Origin: Synechococcus sp. PCC 7336
GTDB lineage: Bacteria; Cyanobacteriota; Cyanobacteriia; Thermostichales; PCC-7336
Length of the DNA: 64,000 nucleotides
Reading direction: 5' to 3'
Assembly (NCBI RefSeq): GCF_000332275.1
Contig: NZ_CM001776.1
Location: forward strand, 1,845,268-1,909,267
Numbering within the stretch: the first letter of the stretch is position 1; each line of letters starts with the position of its first letter. Positions 8,548 to 17,089 of the stretch are shown one piece after another. Position numbers and translations under genes: made by a program. The notes beneath the pieces were generated by a model. The model was not told where the DNA came from. It searched no databases and saw only the letters and a program-made list of their open reading frames with translations.

Positions 8548-9501
8548 TCAGAGGCTTTTCTGAAAATCTTCTAGGCTGGTTGCTTCCAAGGCAGCATCTA
8601 GAAGTTCCTCGAGTCGCTCTGGATTGGCGATCGCCTGGAGTGATGTCGAGACAGCTTGAGGAAGTGGTCCAAACTGATGTGACAAGAGCCGAGCGAGCAT
8701 CCGCTGCCCCTCTTCTACCTTCCCTCTAGCTTCGCCCCTAGCTTCGCCCCTAGCTTCGCCCCTAGCTTCGCCCCTAGCTTCGCCCCTAGCTTCGCCCCTA
8801 GCTTCGCCCCTAGCTTCGCCCCTAGCCTCAGCTTCGCTCAGCCAATCCTTCAATAGGGGGGACTCCATTAAATCCAACATTTTTCTACTCCTGAGGAATT
8901 CTTCGATCGCATCTCGCCCGCTTGGCTGGAGCGAACTCAACAATACTGCCACTGCCAGTAAATCCTGTTGCCTCGGCTTTAATTCTACTCGCTCGGAAAT
9001 TGTCGCTTCACAAGCCTCGAGACGCTCCTTCAAATCATTCGGCGGCCCCATCAGAGGTATCAACGGGAGAAGACCGGGGCGATCGCTGGCTAAAATCGCT
9101 GCTGGATCTTGCTCCCACAGCCGAACGATCCGAAATTGCACTCGCGTTCCCCCAGATTCGTAGAAATCCGGCATCTCCCGAGCTGCTTTGCTCTCCTCCA
9201 GCAGGATTAAGATCTGGATTGGCGCTTCACCATAGTCGAGCATGATAAACAGAGAATATTCAGCCATGCGCAGCGGCATCTCCGTTAGGGGCCGACGCTG
9301 AAATTCAATATGCGCAATGCCGCGCTTGCCATTGAGGGAGGAATAGCGCATGACAAAATCTGCCCGCCGCTCGCGAGACGCAAACACCGGATTGACAATC
9401 TCCTCCACCCGAGCTGTATCGCTCACCAACCATTCAAGAAAGTCCTGGCTGTAATCGCCAACCAGGCTGCGCAGGTTGATGTCGTACTCATTTCGACTCA
9501 T
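8548..9501 (-). CDS. Rpn-family PD-(D/E)XK nuclease / DUF4351 protein with EARG repeats
   Basis: This 317-residue protein starts SRNEYDINLRSLVGDYSQDF and contains a PD-(D/E)XK-like core (RRADFVMRYSS, then IAHIEFQRR), as in the recombination-promoting nuclease and putative-transposase family common in cyanobacteria. The C-terminal part (LARLLSHQFGPLPQ onward) matches the DUF4351 type. Between them eight perfect 12-bp units encode EARG repeats, a charged helical linker. A degenerate copy of the last about 40 codons lies at 15553-15690. These genes are usually multicopy and their cellular role is unclear. It converges on the efflux operon. Confidence 0.82.
   Translation of the reverse strand: MSRNEYDINLRSLVGDYSQDFLEWLVSDTARVEEIVNPVFASRERRADFVMRYSSLNGKRGIAHIEFQRRPLTEMPLRMAEYSLFIMLDYGEAPIQILILLEESKAAREMPDFYESGGTRVQFRIVRLWEQDPAAILASDRPGLLPLIPLMGPPNDLKERLEACEATISERVELKPRQQDLLAVAVLLSSLQPSGRDAIEEFLRSRKMLDLMESPLLKDWLSEAEARGEARGEARGEARGEARGEARGEARGEARGEARGKVEEGQRMLARLLSHQFGPLPQAVSTSLQAIANPERLEELLDAALEATSLEDFQKSL
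8729..8824. repeat. Eight perfect 12-bp tandem repeats inside the Rpn gene
   Basis: The unit GCTTCGCCCCTA is repeated eight times without change on the plus strand, which reads as (EARG)n on the coding minus strand. The length is a multiple of three, so changes in copy number stay in frame. Perfect identity suggests recent expansion by slippage or recombination. Confidence 0.95.
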
Positions 9502-9602
9502 TAGAATTAGAAACCATCAGCTTGCGATTCTTGTCCCCAACTGGCTGTTCAATGGCAAGACAAACTGGCGATCGCTCCGGGCGCACTCTCTATAAAGACC
9601 GC

Positions 9603-10235
9603 TTACGGACGCGCAAATAACTGCACGGCATAGGCCCGCCCGTTTGCCACCATAATTCCATAGCCAAAATGAGTGTAACGGGAGGATAAGACATTTGCTC
9701 GATGTCCCGAGCTCCGCATCCAACCCTGTTGAAAACCGCTCACCAACTCTCGGCTGGCACTGGCCCGCGATGACTGCCACGCATAAATATTCTCAGCCAC
9801 TGCAATGGGTCGATCGATCTCGTCCCAGACGCGTTCCCCCGGGCCGCGCCCGTCCAAAGACTGGTGACTGAAATATCCCTGCTGCCACATATCCTGCGCG
9901 TGTCGCTGCGCTACACGGGATAGCGCCGGATCGGCTGCGAGAGGAGGCAAGCCGTAGCGGGCACGATCGCGATTCACTAACCGCAGTGCGTAACGTTGCA
10001 AATCATACTCCGGCAGTGGCGCGGCTGTCTGGCGATTTCTAATCGCACCAATTCGCTGGCGGTTAGCCGATTCTTCCACAATCCCAATTGGCTGGCGGCG
10101 AGAAGATCCCAACGCTTGGCTTGCCGCAGGCTCTGCACAACCCGCTACCAGAACAGCTACAACGCCTGCTACAGTCCAGAAAGACCGTTTAAAACAGGTT
10201 TTTAGAGAGGTAGAGGGGAGCAACTGTAGCAGCAT
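9603..10235 (-). CDS. CAP (SCP/PR-1) domain lipoprotein
   Basis: This 210-residue protein has a basic N-terminus, a hydrophobic stretch and a lipobox (AVLVAGC), so it is probably an exported lipoprotein. The CAP domain follows a linker: LRLVNRDRARYGLPPLAADP, then RVAQRHAQDM, then GYFSHQS, AVAENI and SSGHRANVLSSRYTHFGYGI. The conserved histidines and glutamate of the CAP cavity are present. The bacterial family has no general enzymatic function assigned; some members bind lipids or wall components. It is transcribed away from the small membrane-protein gene at 10430. Confidence 0.88.
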   Translation of the reverse strand: MLLQLLPSTSLKTCFKRSFWTVAGVVAVLVAGCAEPAASQALGSSRRQPIGIVEESANRQRIGAIRNRQTAAPLPEYDLQRYALRLVNRDRARYGLPPLAADPALSRVAQRHAQDMWQQGYFSHQSLDGRGPGERVWDEIDRPIAVAENIYAWQSSRASASRELVSGFQQGWMRSSGHRANVLSSRYTHFGYGIMVANGRAYAVQLFARP

Positions 10236-10334
10236 CCGAATTTCGTCCTTGAGGCTGAAACAAGCTTAAATTGTTCCCCAAATCAACCGAGAGAGGTCCA
10301 CTCGCAGTCTCTTTGACTGATGCCCGCACAAAAA

Positions 10335-10369
10335 CTGCAGGCGATCGCAATGGCCGATCGCCTGTACAG
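10335..10369. repeat. Hairpin made of two inverted HIP1-like sites
   Basis: CAGGCGATCG at 10338-10347 and CGATCGCCTG at 10355-10364 are perfect inverted copies separated by 7 bp, with partial outer pairing (CTG/CAG). It sits in the divergent spacer between the CAP gene and the gene at 10430. Confidence 0.6.
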
Positions 10370-10392
10370 TCCTCCGAACCGACAGAATTCCG

Positions 10393-10398
10393 TATAAT
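10393..10398 (+). promoter_or_regulatory. Candidate -10 box upstream of the small membrane protein and glk
   Basis: A perfect TATAAT lies 32 bp before the ATG at 10430. No good -35 hexamer is seen at the usual spacing (17 bp upstream reads TCCTCC), so any promoter here would need an extended or activated form. Confidence 0.3.
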
Positions 10399-10429
10399 CG
10401 ACCTATTCACAAAACTTCATGCACTTCCC

Positions 10430-10807
10430 ATGGGCATCGACCTCCTTTCCGACCGCGCCATCAATACCGCCATTCCCATGACCCTCTTTTTTGCGATCGC
10501 CTGGGGGTTGATGTTCAAAGACATGCTCGAATACGAGGTGCAGCGTTGGGATGCCAATCGCGAGACTCAAGACCGGGTGGAATACAACCAACCCAGGATT
10601 TTCTTTACCTATGCGGTCACCTGTCTGCTGCTGCTGGCGTTCTCCATTTACTGTCTGCTGGCCATCGGTTTTCCCGCCAACATTGCCTCTGGCATCGCTG
10701 CCTCGATGGTGGGGTTCACCGGTATTTTGATTTGGGTGCAGTTGGGCGCACTGTTAAAAGAATTGGTCGAAGGGGGCTCCGAGGCATTGCAGATTGATGC
10801 AGATTGA
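10430..10807 (+). CDS. Small membrane protein of unknown function
   Basis: This 125-residue protein has three likely membrane helices: PMTLFFAIAWGLMF, FTYAVTCLLLLAFSIYCLLA and ASGIAASMVGFTGILIWVQL. The ATG at 10430 is preferred because it lies just after a TATAAT box; a longer upstream reading (from 10271) would run through that box. I do not recognise a named family. It is followed after about 50 bp by glucokinase on the same strand, which suggests co-transcription without indicating a shared job. Confidence 0.65.
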   Translation: MGIDLLSDRAINTAIPMTLFFAIAWGLMFKDMLEYEVQRWDANRETQDRVEYNQPRIFFTYAVTCLLLLAFSIYCLLAIGFPANIASGIAASMVGFTGILIWVQLGALLKELVEGGSEALQIDAD

Positions 10808-10859
10808 AGGGGAGCTGTGTGGAACAATTCACGTAGAGCAACCGGAAGGCCTTTGTACT

Positions 10860-11927
10860 ATGGCGATCGTTTTGTCTGGAGACATTGGCGGCACCAAAAC
10901 CATTCTGCGCCTCTCTCCTGCCGACTCCAATCCAGCCCTCCCCGGCACCAATCTCTACCGACAGCGTTTTCCCAGTGCCGACTATCCCGACTTAGTGCCG
11001 ATGGTGCAGCAGTTTTTTACTGAAGCGGCCCAGCATTTGCCAGAATCCGAAGTCGAACAGCTCGATCGCCTCTCTGCTGCTTGCTTTGCTATTGCTGGTC
11101 CCGTAGTTGATAACACCTCCCAACTGACCAACCTGAGTTGGCAACTCGACGGCGATCGCTTAGCACAAGAGTTAAACATCGCTCGGGTGGAATTACTGAA
11201 TGACTTTGCGGCGATCGGGTATGGCGTGACGGCTCTGCCCGACTCCGATTTAGCCCAATTGCAGGCTGGAACCCCCGCCAGCGAGGCACCCATTGGGGTT
11301 TTAGGGGCAGGGACGGGTTTGGGACAAACCTATCTAACCTGGCAAGGGGATGGCTATCGGGTACACCCGTCGGAGGGAGGACATGCCGGGTTTGCGCCCC
11401 GAACCGAGCGCCAGCAGGAGCTGTTGCGCTATCTCTGGGAGCGTCACGGCCGGGTGTCGGTGGAGCGGGTGGTGTCCGGCCAGGGGATTGTCTCGATTTA
11501 CCAGTTTTTACGCGATCGCCGCTCCACTCCCGCAGCCGAAACGGAGGCGGGAAAGGCGGTTGCTGAGGCTGTACGAGCTTGGGAGCGCGATCGCTCGGGA
11601 GATGCCGGGGCGGCGATCGGAGAGGCAGCCCTGGAGGGAAGCGACCCGCTATCGGTGGAGACGCTGCAGCTTTTTGTCAGTGCCTATGGCGCTGAAGCGG
11701 GGGATCTCGCCCTCAAGTTGTTGCCGGCTGGCGGGCTATATGTAGCGGGGGGGATTGCAACTAAGATTTTGCCGCTGCTGCAACAGGGTGAGTTTATGGA
11801 GGCGTTTCTGGATAAGGGACGACTGACGCCAGTCTTGAAAACGTTTCCCGTGAAAGTGGTGCTCAATCCCAAAGTAGGGTCGATTGGGGCTGCTTTGAGG
11901 GCCACTCAGCTAGCGCGCCGGGGATAG
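10860..11927 (+). CDS. glk: Glucokinase
   Basis: This 355-residue ROK-unrelated glucokinase of the bacterial Glk (pfam02685) type has the phosphate-binding loop GDIGGTKTILRL at its N-terminus. It also has FAIAGPVVDN, the sugar-binding and catalytic region LLNDFAAIGYG, GLGQTYL, PSEGGHAGFAP and a C-terminal GGLYVAGGIATK nucleotide-binding loop. It phosphorylates glucose with ATP to glucose 6-phosphate in the cytoplasm. ATG 10860 is chosen because the family begins just before the GDIGGTK loop; a longer reading adds 22 unmatched residues. The length fits the cyanobacterial enzymes. Confidence 0.93.
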   Translation: MAIVLSGDIGGTKTILRLSPADSNPALPGTNLYRQRFPSADYPDLVPMVQQFFTEAAQHLPESEVEQLDRLSAACFAIAGPVVDNTSQLTNLSWQLDGDRLAQELNIARVELLNDFAAIGYGVTALPDSDLAQLQAGTPASEAPIGVLGAGTGLGQTYLTWQGDGYRVHPSEGGHAGFAPRTERQQELLRYLWERHGRVSVERVVSGQGIVSIYQFLRDRRSTPAAETEAGKAVAEAVRAWERDRSGDAGAAIGEAALEGSDPLSVETLQLFVSAYGAEAGDLALKLLPAGGLYVAGGIATKILPLLQQGEFMEAFLDKGRLTPVLKTFPVKVVLNPKVGSIGAALRATQLARRG

Positions 11928-12031
11928 TTCGATGCCGGTCGGGGGTCGCGGATCGAGAAGCGGTTGGCAGAATAGCCGATAATCGGAAGACTTGCGTTCG
12001 ACGCATTGCTCCGTAAGATTGCGAGACCCCG

Positions 12032-12691
12032 ATGGATCGCGTTGTTTTATTTGACTTTGACGGTACTGTAGCCGATTCCATGGATGCGGTCGTGCGGGTG
12101 GCCAATCGACTGGCGGCTGAGTTGGGAACGCCGAGGGTAGCGCCAGAGGATATCGCTCGCCTGCGGCAGCAACAGTTGCGTCAGGTGTTGCGAGAGGCCC
12201 GTGTGCCCCTGTGGAAGTTGCCCTGGATGCTGCAGCGAGTGCGGCGGGAGTTGCGACAGGAGATTGCCACAATTCAACCGATCGCCGGAATGCCCGAAAC
12301 ATTGCGCCAACTGCAGCAGCAGGGCTTTCGGCTGGGAATTTTGACCTCGAACGCCCGCTCGAATGTGGCGGAGTTTTTGCACGAACGTGCCTTAACCGAT
12401 GTATTCGAGATTGCCTGCTCGGAAGCCTCAATTTTTGGCAAAGGACGTATGTTGCGCAGATGTCTGCGCCAGTACGATCTCGCCGCCGATCGCACGACCT
12501 ATGTGGGGGACGAAACTCGCGATATTGAGGCAGCCCGTCGCAATGGCGTCAGGGCGATCGCCGTTGAATGGGGCTTTAACACCCGCCAGCCATTGCTCGA
12601 CTGCAAGCCGGACGGCATCGCCCGCCATCCCGCTGAGTTGTTGAATCTGTTAGTCAGTCACTCTTCAGACTCGGTGAATTCAAATCGCTAA
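12032..12691 (+). CDS. HAD-superfamily hydrolase, phosphoglycolate phosphatase-like
   Basis: This 219-residue protein has HAD motif I (LFDFDGTVADSMDAVV), motif II (LGILTSNARSN), a lysine in the GKGRMLRR segment (motif III) and motif IV (YVGDETRDIEAAR). A helical cap domain lies between motifs I and II. The closest group by pattern is the Gph/PpaX type of small-phosphomonoester phosphatases; the real substrate cannot be deduced. Its 3' end overlaps the convergent rnhB gene by about 38 bp. Confidence 0.85.
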   Translation: MDRVVLFDFDGTVADSMDAVVRVANRLAAELGTPRVAPEDIARLRQQQLRQVLREARVPLWKLPWMLQRVRRELRQEIATIQPIAGMPETLRQLQQQGFRLGILTSNARSNVAEFLHERALTDVFEIACSEASIFGKGRMLRRCLRQYDLAADRTTYVGDETRDIEAARRNGVRAIAVEWGFNTRQPLLDCKPDGIARHPAELLNLLVSHSSDSVNSNR

Positions 12692-13298
12692 CCTCTGGCG
12701 GCAAAAGCTGCGGCTGGCAGGGGGCAAAAGACAACCGGTGCTCTGGGGTCGGCCCCAAAGCTTGTAGGGCCTTGCGATGGGCAGCACTGCCATAGCCCTT
12801 ATTCGAGGCCAGTGAGTAGCCGGGATAGCGCTGGGATAAAGCCACAATCCAGCGATCGCGATGCACTTTAGCCAGAATGCTGGCACTGGCGATCGCCACT
12901 GACCGACTGTCTCCCTTCACCAGCGCGGTTTGAGGGAGTTGGACTTGTGGAATGGTTTTGTTGCCGTCCACCAGACAGTGCTCGGGGGCAGGCACCAAGC
13001 GGGAGAGGGCGCGGTGCATAGCGACAAATGTGGCCTGAAGAATATTGAGGCGATCGATCTCGCGGGCATGTGCCCAGCCCAATCCCCAGGTCAAAGCGGT
13101 TTCCCGGATAGCAATTGCCAACTCTTCCCGACGCCGCTCCGAGAGGGCCTTGCTGTCTTTTACTCCCTCAGCCTTTAATGTCTGTGCCTGCTCGGGAGTC
13201 AGAATCACGGCTGCCGCGACTACAGGCCCGAAGAGAGCGCCCCGTCCCACTTCATCCACACCAGCGGTGAGGAGAGGGAGTCGATCGGAATCGCTCAC
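12654..13298 (-). CDS. rnhB: Ribonuclease HII
   Basis: This 214-residue enzyme has the RNase HII signature [20 protein letters not shown] with the first catalytic Asp-Glu pair. Further acidic residues lie at VKDSKALS and CLVDGNKT, and the basic loop [20 protein letters not shown] follows. It cleaves RNA-DNA hybrids at misincorporated ribonucleotides. The start is a GTG whose GTGA overlaps the stop of ispF upstream on the same strand, so the two are translationally coupled. Confidence 0.95.
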   Translation of the reverse strand: MSDSDRLPLLTAGVDEVGRGALFGPVVAAAVILTPEQAQTLKAEGVKDSKALSERRREELAIAIRETALTWGLGWAHAREIDRLNILQATFVAMHRALSRLVPAPEHCLVDGNKTIPQVQLPQTALVKGDSRSVAIASASILAKVHRDRWIVALSQRYPGYSLASNKGYGSAAHRKALQALGPTPEHRLSFAPCQPQLLPPEVSDLNSPSLKSD

Positions 13299-13771
13299 GA
13301 TGCGGGCATCAAGAGGGCAACGGCATAAGCAGCGATCGCCTCTCCCGCCCCCACGGGTCCCAATTTCTCGTTTGTGGTGGCTTTCACACTCACTTGGCTC
13401 GGCTCCAGCTCCATCGCCGCCGCCAAACTTTGCTGAATGTCAGCAATGTGCGGTTTGAGTTTGGGTCTTTCCGCCACGACCACAGAGTCAATGTTGCCGA
13501 TCGCCCAACCGCGATCGGCAATTAACTCCATCACCTTTTCGAGCAACACAATACTATCTGCCCCTTCCCACTGCGGATCGTCCGGCGGAAAGTAGAGGCC
13601 AATATCCCCCAAAGCCAGTGCCCCTAATAGTGCATCCATGATGGCGTGGGTCAGCACATCAGCATCGCTGTGACCCAGCAACCCCTTCTCGCAGTCAATT
13701 TGGACGCCTCCTAAAATCAGCCGACGCCCTTCCACCAAACGGTGAATGTCATATGCATTGCCAATTCGCAT
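13295..13771 (-). CDS. ispF: 2-C-methyl-D-erythritol 2,4-cyclodiphosphate synthase
   Basis: This 158-residue protein has the usual IspF length once the ATG at 13769-13771 is used ([12 protein letters not shown]). The zinc ligands D and H in [10 protein letters not shown], the [20 protein letters not shown] block and the [21 protein letters not shown]-terminus are all present. It makes the cyclic diphosphate intermediate of the MEP isoprenoid pathway, needed for carotenoids and the phytyl tail of chlorophyll. It overlaps rnhB by four bases. An in-frame extension upstream has no family match. Confidence 0.96.
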   Translation of the reverse strand: MRIGNAYDIHRLVEGRRLILGGVQIDCEKGLLGHSDADVLTHAIMDALLGALALGDIGLYFPPDDPQWEGADSIVLLEKVMELIADRGWAIGNIDSVVVAERPKLKPHIADIQQSLAAAMELEPSQVSVKATTNEKLGPVGAGEAIAAYAVALLMPAS

Positions 13772-13838
13772 TGCAATCTCTCTTCGCCTGTTTCGAGTGT
13801 TACACCCCTGAAGGTCGGGGATTGAATCTTCCATTAAG

Positions 13839-14444
13839 TCACCAAACTTTAGCCATCTGCAAACTAAAACCCGGCAACTCCGGGTCGCCACTCACGCGCA
13901 CTGGGTTTTCAAGCACTTGAGGCTCCCGATTCGGACGATAAACATAGACCTGGCGATTTTTACGATCGATTAACCAGCCGAGCAATACCCCGTTGTCCAT
14001 ATATTCCTGCATCTTGTCTTGCAGCCCTTGCAACGTGTCGCTAGCCGAGCGCAGCTCGATAATAAAATCGGGGCTGATGGGGGCAAAAGAGGCTTGTTCG
14101 GCCTCGGTCAGAGCATTCCACCGTTCTGCCTCAATCCAAGAGGCATCAGGCGATCGCGTCGCCCCATTGGGTAAGGTAAATCCCGCGCTGGAATCGAAGC
14201 CCAGTCCCGTTCCATCCTGCTCGGCCCAGATACCGAGCTGCAAGGCAAGATTGAAGTTGCGGTTGCCCGTATCCGAAAAAGCGGGTGGCATGATGATGAC
14301 TTCTCCCGTAGCAGTTCGTTCGATGCGCAGGTCGCGATTGGCTTGGCAAAACGCATAGAACTCATCGCGAGTCATGGGCGCGATTGTGGGAAGCGAGACT
14401 GCGAACGGGGTCTTTTCAGTTTGGATGAGTAGAGTGGTAGCCAT
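13839..14444 (-). CDS. Uma2-family (DUF820) endonuclease-like protein
   Basis: This 201-residue protein begins with a region ending [20 protein letters not shown]. It contains the PD-(D/E)XK-type core with [38 protein letters not shown] and [20 protein letters not shown]. This family is hugely amplified in cyanobacteria, with no settled function. The ATG at 14442-14444 gives the usual N-terminus. It is followed 68 bp later by ispF on the same strand. Confidence 0.92.
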   Translation of the reverse strand: MATTLLIQTEKTPFAVSLPTIAPMTRDEFYAFCQANRDLRIERTATGEVIIMPPAFSDTGNRNFNLALQLGIWAEQDGTGLGFDSSAGFTLPNGATRSPDASWIEAERWNALTEAEQASFAPISPDFIIELRSASDTLQGLQDKMQEYMDNGVLLGWLIDRKNRQVYVYRPNREPQVLENPVRVSGDPELPGFSLQMAKVW

Positions 14445-14540
14445 TGCGGTGTTCCCTCATGCCAGTCCTTCCCAGTCTAGTAGTTCGGCAGGCGGTCACT
14501 ATCGATCGACGCTGCTACTCCTCGATCCAATAGAGCAGAA

Positions 14541-15401
14541 TTACACGAGCCGAGTGAATGGAAATGGCCCTTGAGTTAGAGAGTTAGGAGTTCGAGATCG
14601 GCGCAAGCGGATGAGATGAAAGAGGTATTCAACAAATTGTCTCCAGGTAACTTTGCTATCCCCTTCCCGGCGCGATCGAAAGACATATCCAATTTCAGCA
14701 ATCCGATCGACCCGTCCGCGCCCCAACACCTCAATTAAGATTTTGTATCCAATTGGACGCAGTGTGACGTTTTCGATGGCACTTCGGCGAATCAGAAAAT
14801 AGCCACTCATGGGATCGGAAATTCGACCCACAACATGGGGTAGAATCGCGAGTCCGATACGCCGAGCGCCGCGAGACAGGAGGTATCTGACTCCATTCCA
14901 CTGACTGACGCCGCCCCCCTCAATATGGCGACTGGCAAGTGCTAAGTCGGCCCCTCGTTCAATGGCATCAATCAGGCGCGGCAACAGTTGGGGCGGATGT
15001 TGTAAGTCCGAATCCATCACTCCCAATATCTTTCCTTTGGAGACTTGCCAGCCTCGGGCGACGGCAGTTCCTAAGCCTCTATTCTGGCGACGGCGCAGCA
15101 CTTCAATCTGAGGAAAATGGCGCGCTAGATTGCGGGCAATTTGCCAGGTTCCATCCGGACTGTCATCATCGACAATAATGAGTTCGTAGTTATTGGGCAG
15201 CCTCTCATCCAAATGTTTTCTCAAAAGGTGGACGATCGCCTCTATATTTTGGCTTTCGTTATAGGTTGGCAGGACTAATGAAAGGAGTGGGGTTTGACCG
15301 GGACTGGGATTGGAAGATAAATGCAGGCGATCGAGCCCCATCACTTGGAGAGGACCTGCGGGTTCCTCAAGTAGAGTGCGAGCATCATTATCGTCGGTCA
15401 T
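14541..15401 (-). CDS. Family 2 glycosyltransferase, polyprenol-phosphate mannose synthase-like
   Basis: This 286-residue protein has a GT-A fold: LSLVLPTYNESQNIEAIVHL, the nucleotide-binding IIVDDDSPDGTWQIA, NRGLGTAVARGW and the metal-binding GVMDSDLQHPPQLLPRLIDA. A conserved ISDPMSGYFLIRR follows, and a basic region near the C-terminus (YVFRSRREGDSK) could contact lipid phosphate. This arrangement matches dolichyl/polyprenyl-phosphate mannosyltransferases. No separate membrane-anchor subunit is adjacent. The first about 35 residues are an unconserved extension. Confidence 0.88.
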   Translation of the reverse strand: MTDDNDARTLLEEPAGPLQVMGLDRLHLSSNPSPGQTPLLSLVLPTYNESQNIEAIVHLLRKHLDERLPNNYELIIVDDDSPDGTWQIARNLARHFPQIEVLRRRQNRGLGTAVARGWQVSKGKILGVMDSDLQHPPQLLPRLIDAIERGADLALASRHIEGGGVSQWNGVRYLLSRGARRIGLAILPHVVGRISDPMSGYFLIRRSAIENVTLRPIGYKILIEVLGRGRVDRIAEIGYVFRSRREGDSKVTWRQFVEYLFHLIRLRRSRTPNSLTQGPFPFTRLV

Positions 15402-15552
15402 GGTCTCTCAGCTAGAGTGTTGAAGTGCCAGACGAGGGTTCTGTCAGGTGGAGGTCGAATTGCGATCGCAACCTAGAATAGGATACCGAAGCTCTATCCC
15501 AACATTCGTTCGACAAGCGTCTGGTTCCCATCCCCCCTCTCGGGCACAGTAT

Positions 15553-15690
15553 TTTCAGAAAAGCTTCCGAAAAGCTTCTCAGCTGGCTGCTTCCAAAACA
15601 GCATTTAAATATTCCTCTAGTCGTTCTGGGTTGGCGATCGCCTGGAGCGATGTCGAGACGGCTTGGGAACGTTGCTGTCAGGTATTGGGG
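15553..15690 (-). pseudogene. Relic of the C-terminus of an Rpn/DUF4351 gene
   Basis: The minus strand from about 15674 downwards reads QAVSTSLQAIANPERLEEYL and ends in a TGA at 15581-15579, matching QAVSTSLQAIANPERLEELL of the intact gene at 8548-9501. The upstream junction carries a one-base loss, and codons after the stop (SLEDFQKSL in the intact gene) are also frameshifted. It directly abuts the truncated YacP gene. Only about 40 codons remain. Confidence 0.75.
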
Positions 15691-16187
15691 AGATCGCGAC
15701 TTCTAGGCCCACTGGCGCAAGTTGGGGGGCTGGGGAGAAGGTTTGCTGGTGGGCATCAAACACCACCATGCCCCGATAGCCCCGAAAGACGACAAAACAG
15801 GAGAGCTGCTCTAAAAGCTGATGGCGGGCAATGTGCAAGTCTGACTGAGTTGCCAGTCGCTGCAATTTTGACCAACCTGAGTTCGATGACTCTGCATGGC
15901 CCTCACCCCCGGCCCCTCTCCCAAGTTTGGGAGAGGGGAGAAACAGCCGAAAATCCTTACGGGGCCTTGTTCCCCTGCCCCCAAAGTTGGGGGTAGGGGT
16001 TAGGGGAAGGGGGCCACAGGCATCTAGACAAATGGCCAATGTTTCGGACTATGAATTTCGCCAGCAGCATCAGAATTGGGGGAAGGGGCTAGGGGATGGG
16101 ATGGGGGCCAGACACTTGTCGAACTGACGTTGACCACCTATGAATGGCATTGTACCCATCCACAATCAACATTGTGGCCCGAGACAT
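15691..16187 (-). pseudogene. YacP-like NYN-domain ribonuclease gene, split and truncated
   Basis: The 5' part (16187 downwards) reads MSRATMLIVDGYNAIHRW, the classic start of YacP/Rae1-like NYN-domain RNases with the catalytic Asp in VDGYN. The frame is lost at 16136. The protein resumes at 15867 as KLQRLATQSDLHIARHQLLE and FVVFRGYRGMVVFDAHQQ, ending near VGLEVAIS at 15691. A 262-bp insertion flanked by TTGACCA direct repeats separates the two. The last half of the protein is missing, replaced by an Rpn fragment. The gene is therefore broken twice and not functional as a YacP enzyme. Confidence 0.75.
15868..16136. mobile_element. MITE-like insertion with 7-bp target duplication
   Basis: TTGACCA occurs at 15868-15874 and again at 16130-16136, flanking 255 bp that interrupt a YacP gene. 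The inner ends form imperfect inverted repeats around a shared GTTCGA and a C-rich GGCCC block (left end CCTGAGTTCGATGACTCTG, right end reversed CGTCAGTTCGACAAGTGTCT). The interior holds further hairpins (for example 15913-15938, CCCCTCTCCC/GGGAGAGGGG) but no protein gene. This is a non-autonomous element; its transposase is not in the window. Confidence 0.6.
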
Positions 16188-16240
16188 AGCAAGACCGGCG
16201 AATACAATTGTCTTGATTATGACTGAAATCTTTATCTTTT

Positions 16241-17059
16241 TTAAAATCCTGCCAAGCGAGCATACCATTGCACGAGCTGGGGGCCGACAAACAGAGCTGC
16301 CACACTTCCCAAAACTAGATAGGGGCCAAATGGAATGGGTTTGCCCCATTTTTGCTGTCTCTGGATTGCTAGGGTGGCGATGCCTCCGACGGTGCCCGTC
16401 AGACAACTGACAAAGAGGACGACTAGCACTGCCTGCCAGCCCAGCCACATGCCAACAGCAGCGAGTAACTTGCCATCTCCCCCCCCCATCGCATCTTTAC
16501 CGAGCAGCACCAAGCCAATCCAGCCAACAATCTCTAAACTCAAAATGCCTAGAACGGCCCCGCCGATACCGGCGATCGCCGATGCTGCGATCTCGGACCA
16601 GCCGCTCCGACCTTCTAACAACGGCAACAAGAGGCGCAGGCCAAACCCAACTGCCAAGGCCGAGCGGGTCAGTTCTTCAGGCAAGAGAAAGGTTTCTAAA
16701 TCGATCAGCGCTAATGGCACCAGCCAGCTCAATAGCAGCGCCCCACTCACCGCTTGCCACGACAATCCCCAAACCGCAAAACAGAGTAAAAACAAACTCA
16801 TTGTGAGGGTTTCTACCGCCGGATAGCGAATCGGTACTGGAGTGCGGCAATGACGGCAGCGACCGCGCAACAGCAACCAGCCAAAAATAGGGATGTTTTC
16901 GGTAGGACCGAGGCGGGTTTTACAGTTGGGACAGTGGGAGGGAGGATACACGAGCGAAATCTGTCGCGGCACTCGATACACCACCACATTCAAAAAGCTG
17001 CCGATGGAGGCCCCGATCGTCGCCACCAACAGCCAGGCGGGCCACAATTCCCAACCCAT
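16241..17059 (-). CDS. pilD: Prepilin peptidase / N-methyltransferase
   Basis: This 272-residue membrane protein has the GSFLNVVVYRVPR segment and a cytoplasmic zinc-binding loop with two CxxC pairs (HCPNCKTR and RCRHCRTP). Catalytic aspartates lie in PLALIDLETFLLP and in the GKDAMGGGDGKLLAAVGMW box. It removes the leader of type IV prepilins and methylates the new N-terminus, so it serves pilus assembly, twitching and DNA uptake. A small conserved gene ends 30 bp upstream on the same strand. The 3' side borders the broken YacP gene. Confidence 0.95.
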   Translation of the reverse strand: MGWELWPAWLLVATIGASIGSFLNVVVYRVPRQISLVYPPSHCPNCKTRLGPTENIPIFGWLLLRGRCRHCRTPVPIRYPAVETLTMSLFLLCFAVWGLSWQAVSGALLLSWLVPLALIDLETFLLPEELTRSALAVGFGLRLLLPLLEGRSGWSEIAASAIAGIGGAVLGILSLEIVGWIGLVLLGKDAMGGGDGKLLAAVGMWLGWQAVLVVLFVSCLTGTVGGIATLAIQRQQKWGKPIPFGPYLVLGSVAALFVGPQLVQWYARLAGF

Positions 17060-17089
17060 TCAACTAACCCCTCGGCATCATCTACCTGC

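Noticed and set aside
8729-8824. Short direct repeats that might be a CRISPR array
   Set aside because: The units are contiguous with no spacers and encode an in-frame EARG linker. The 18-bp array at 19806-19895 likewise has no spacers. No cas gene is in the window.
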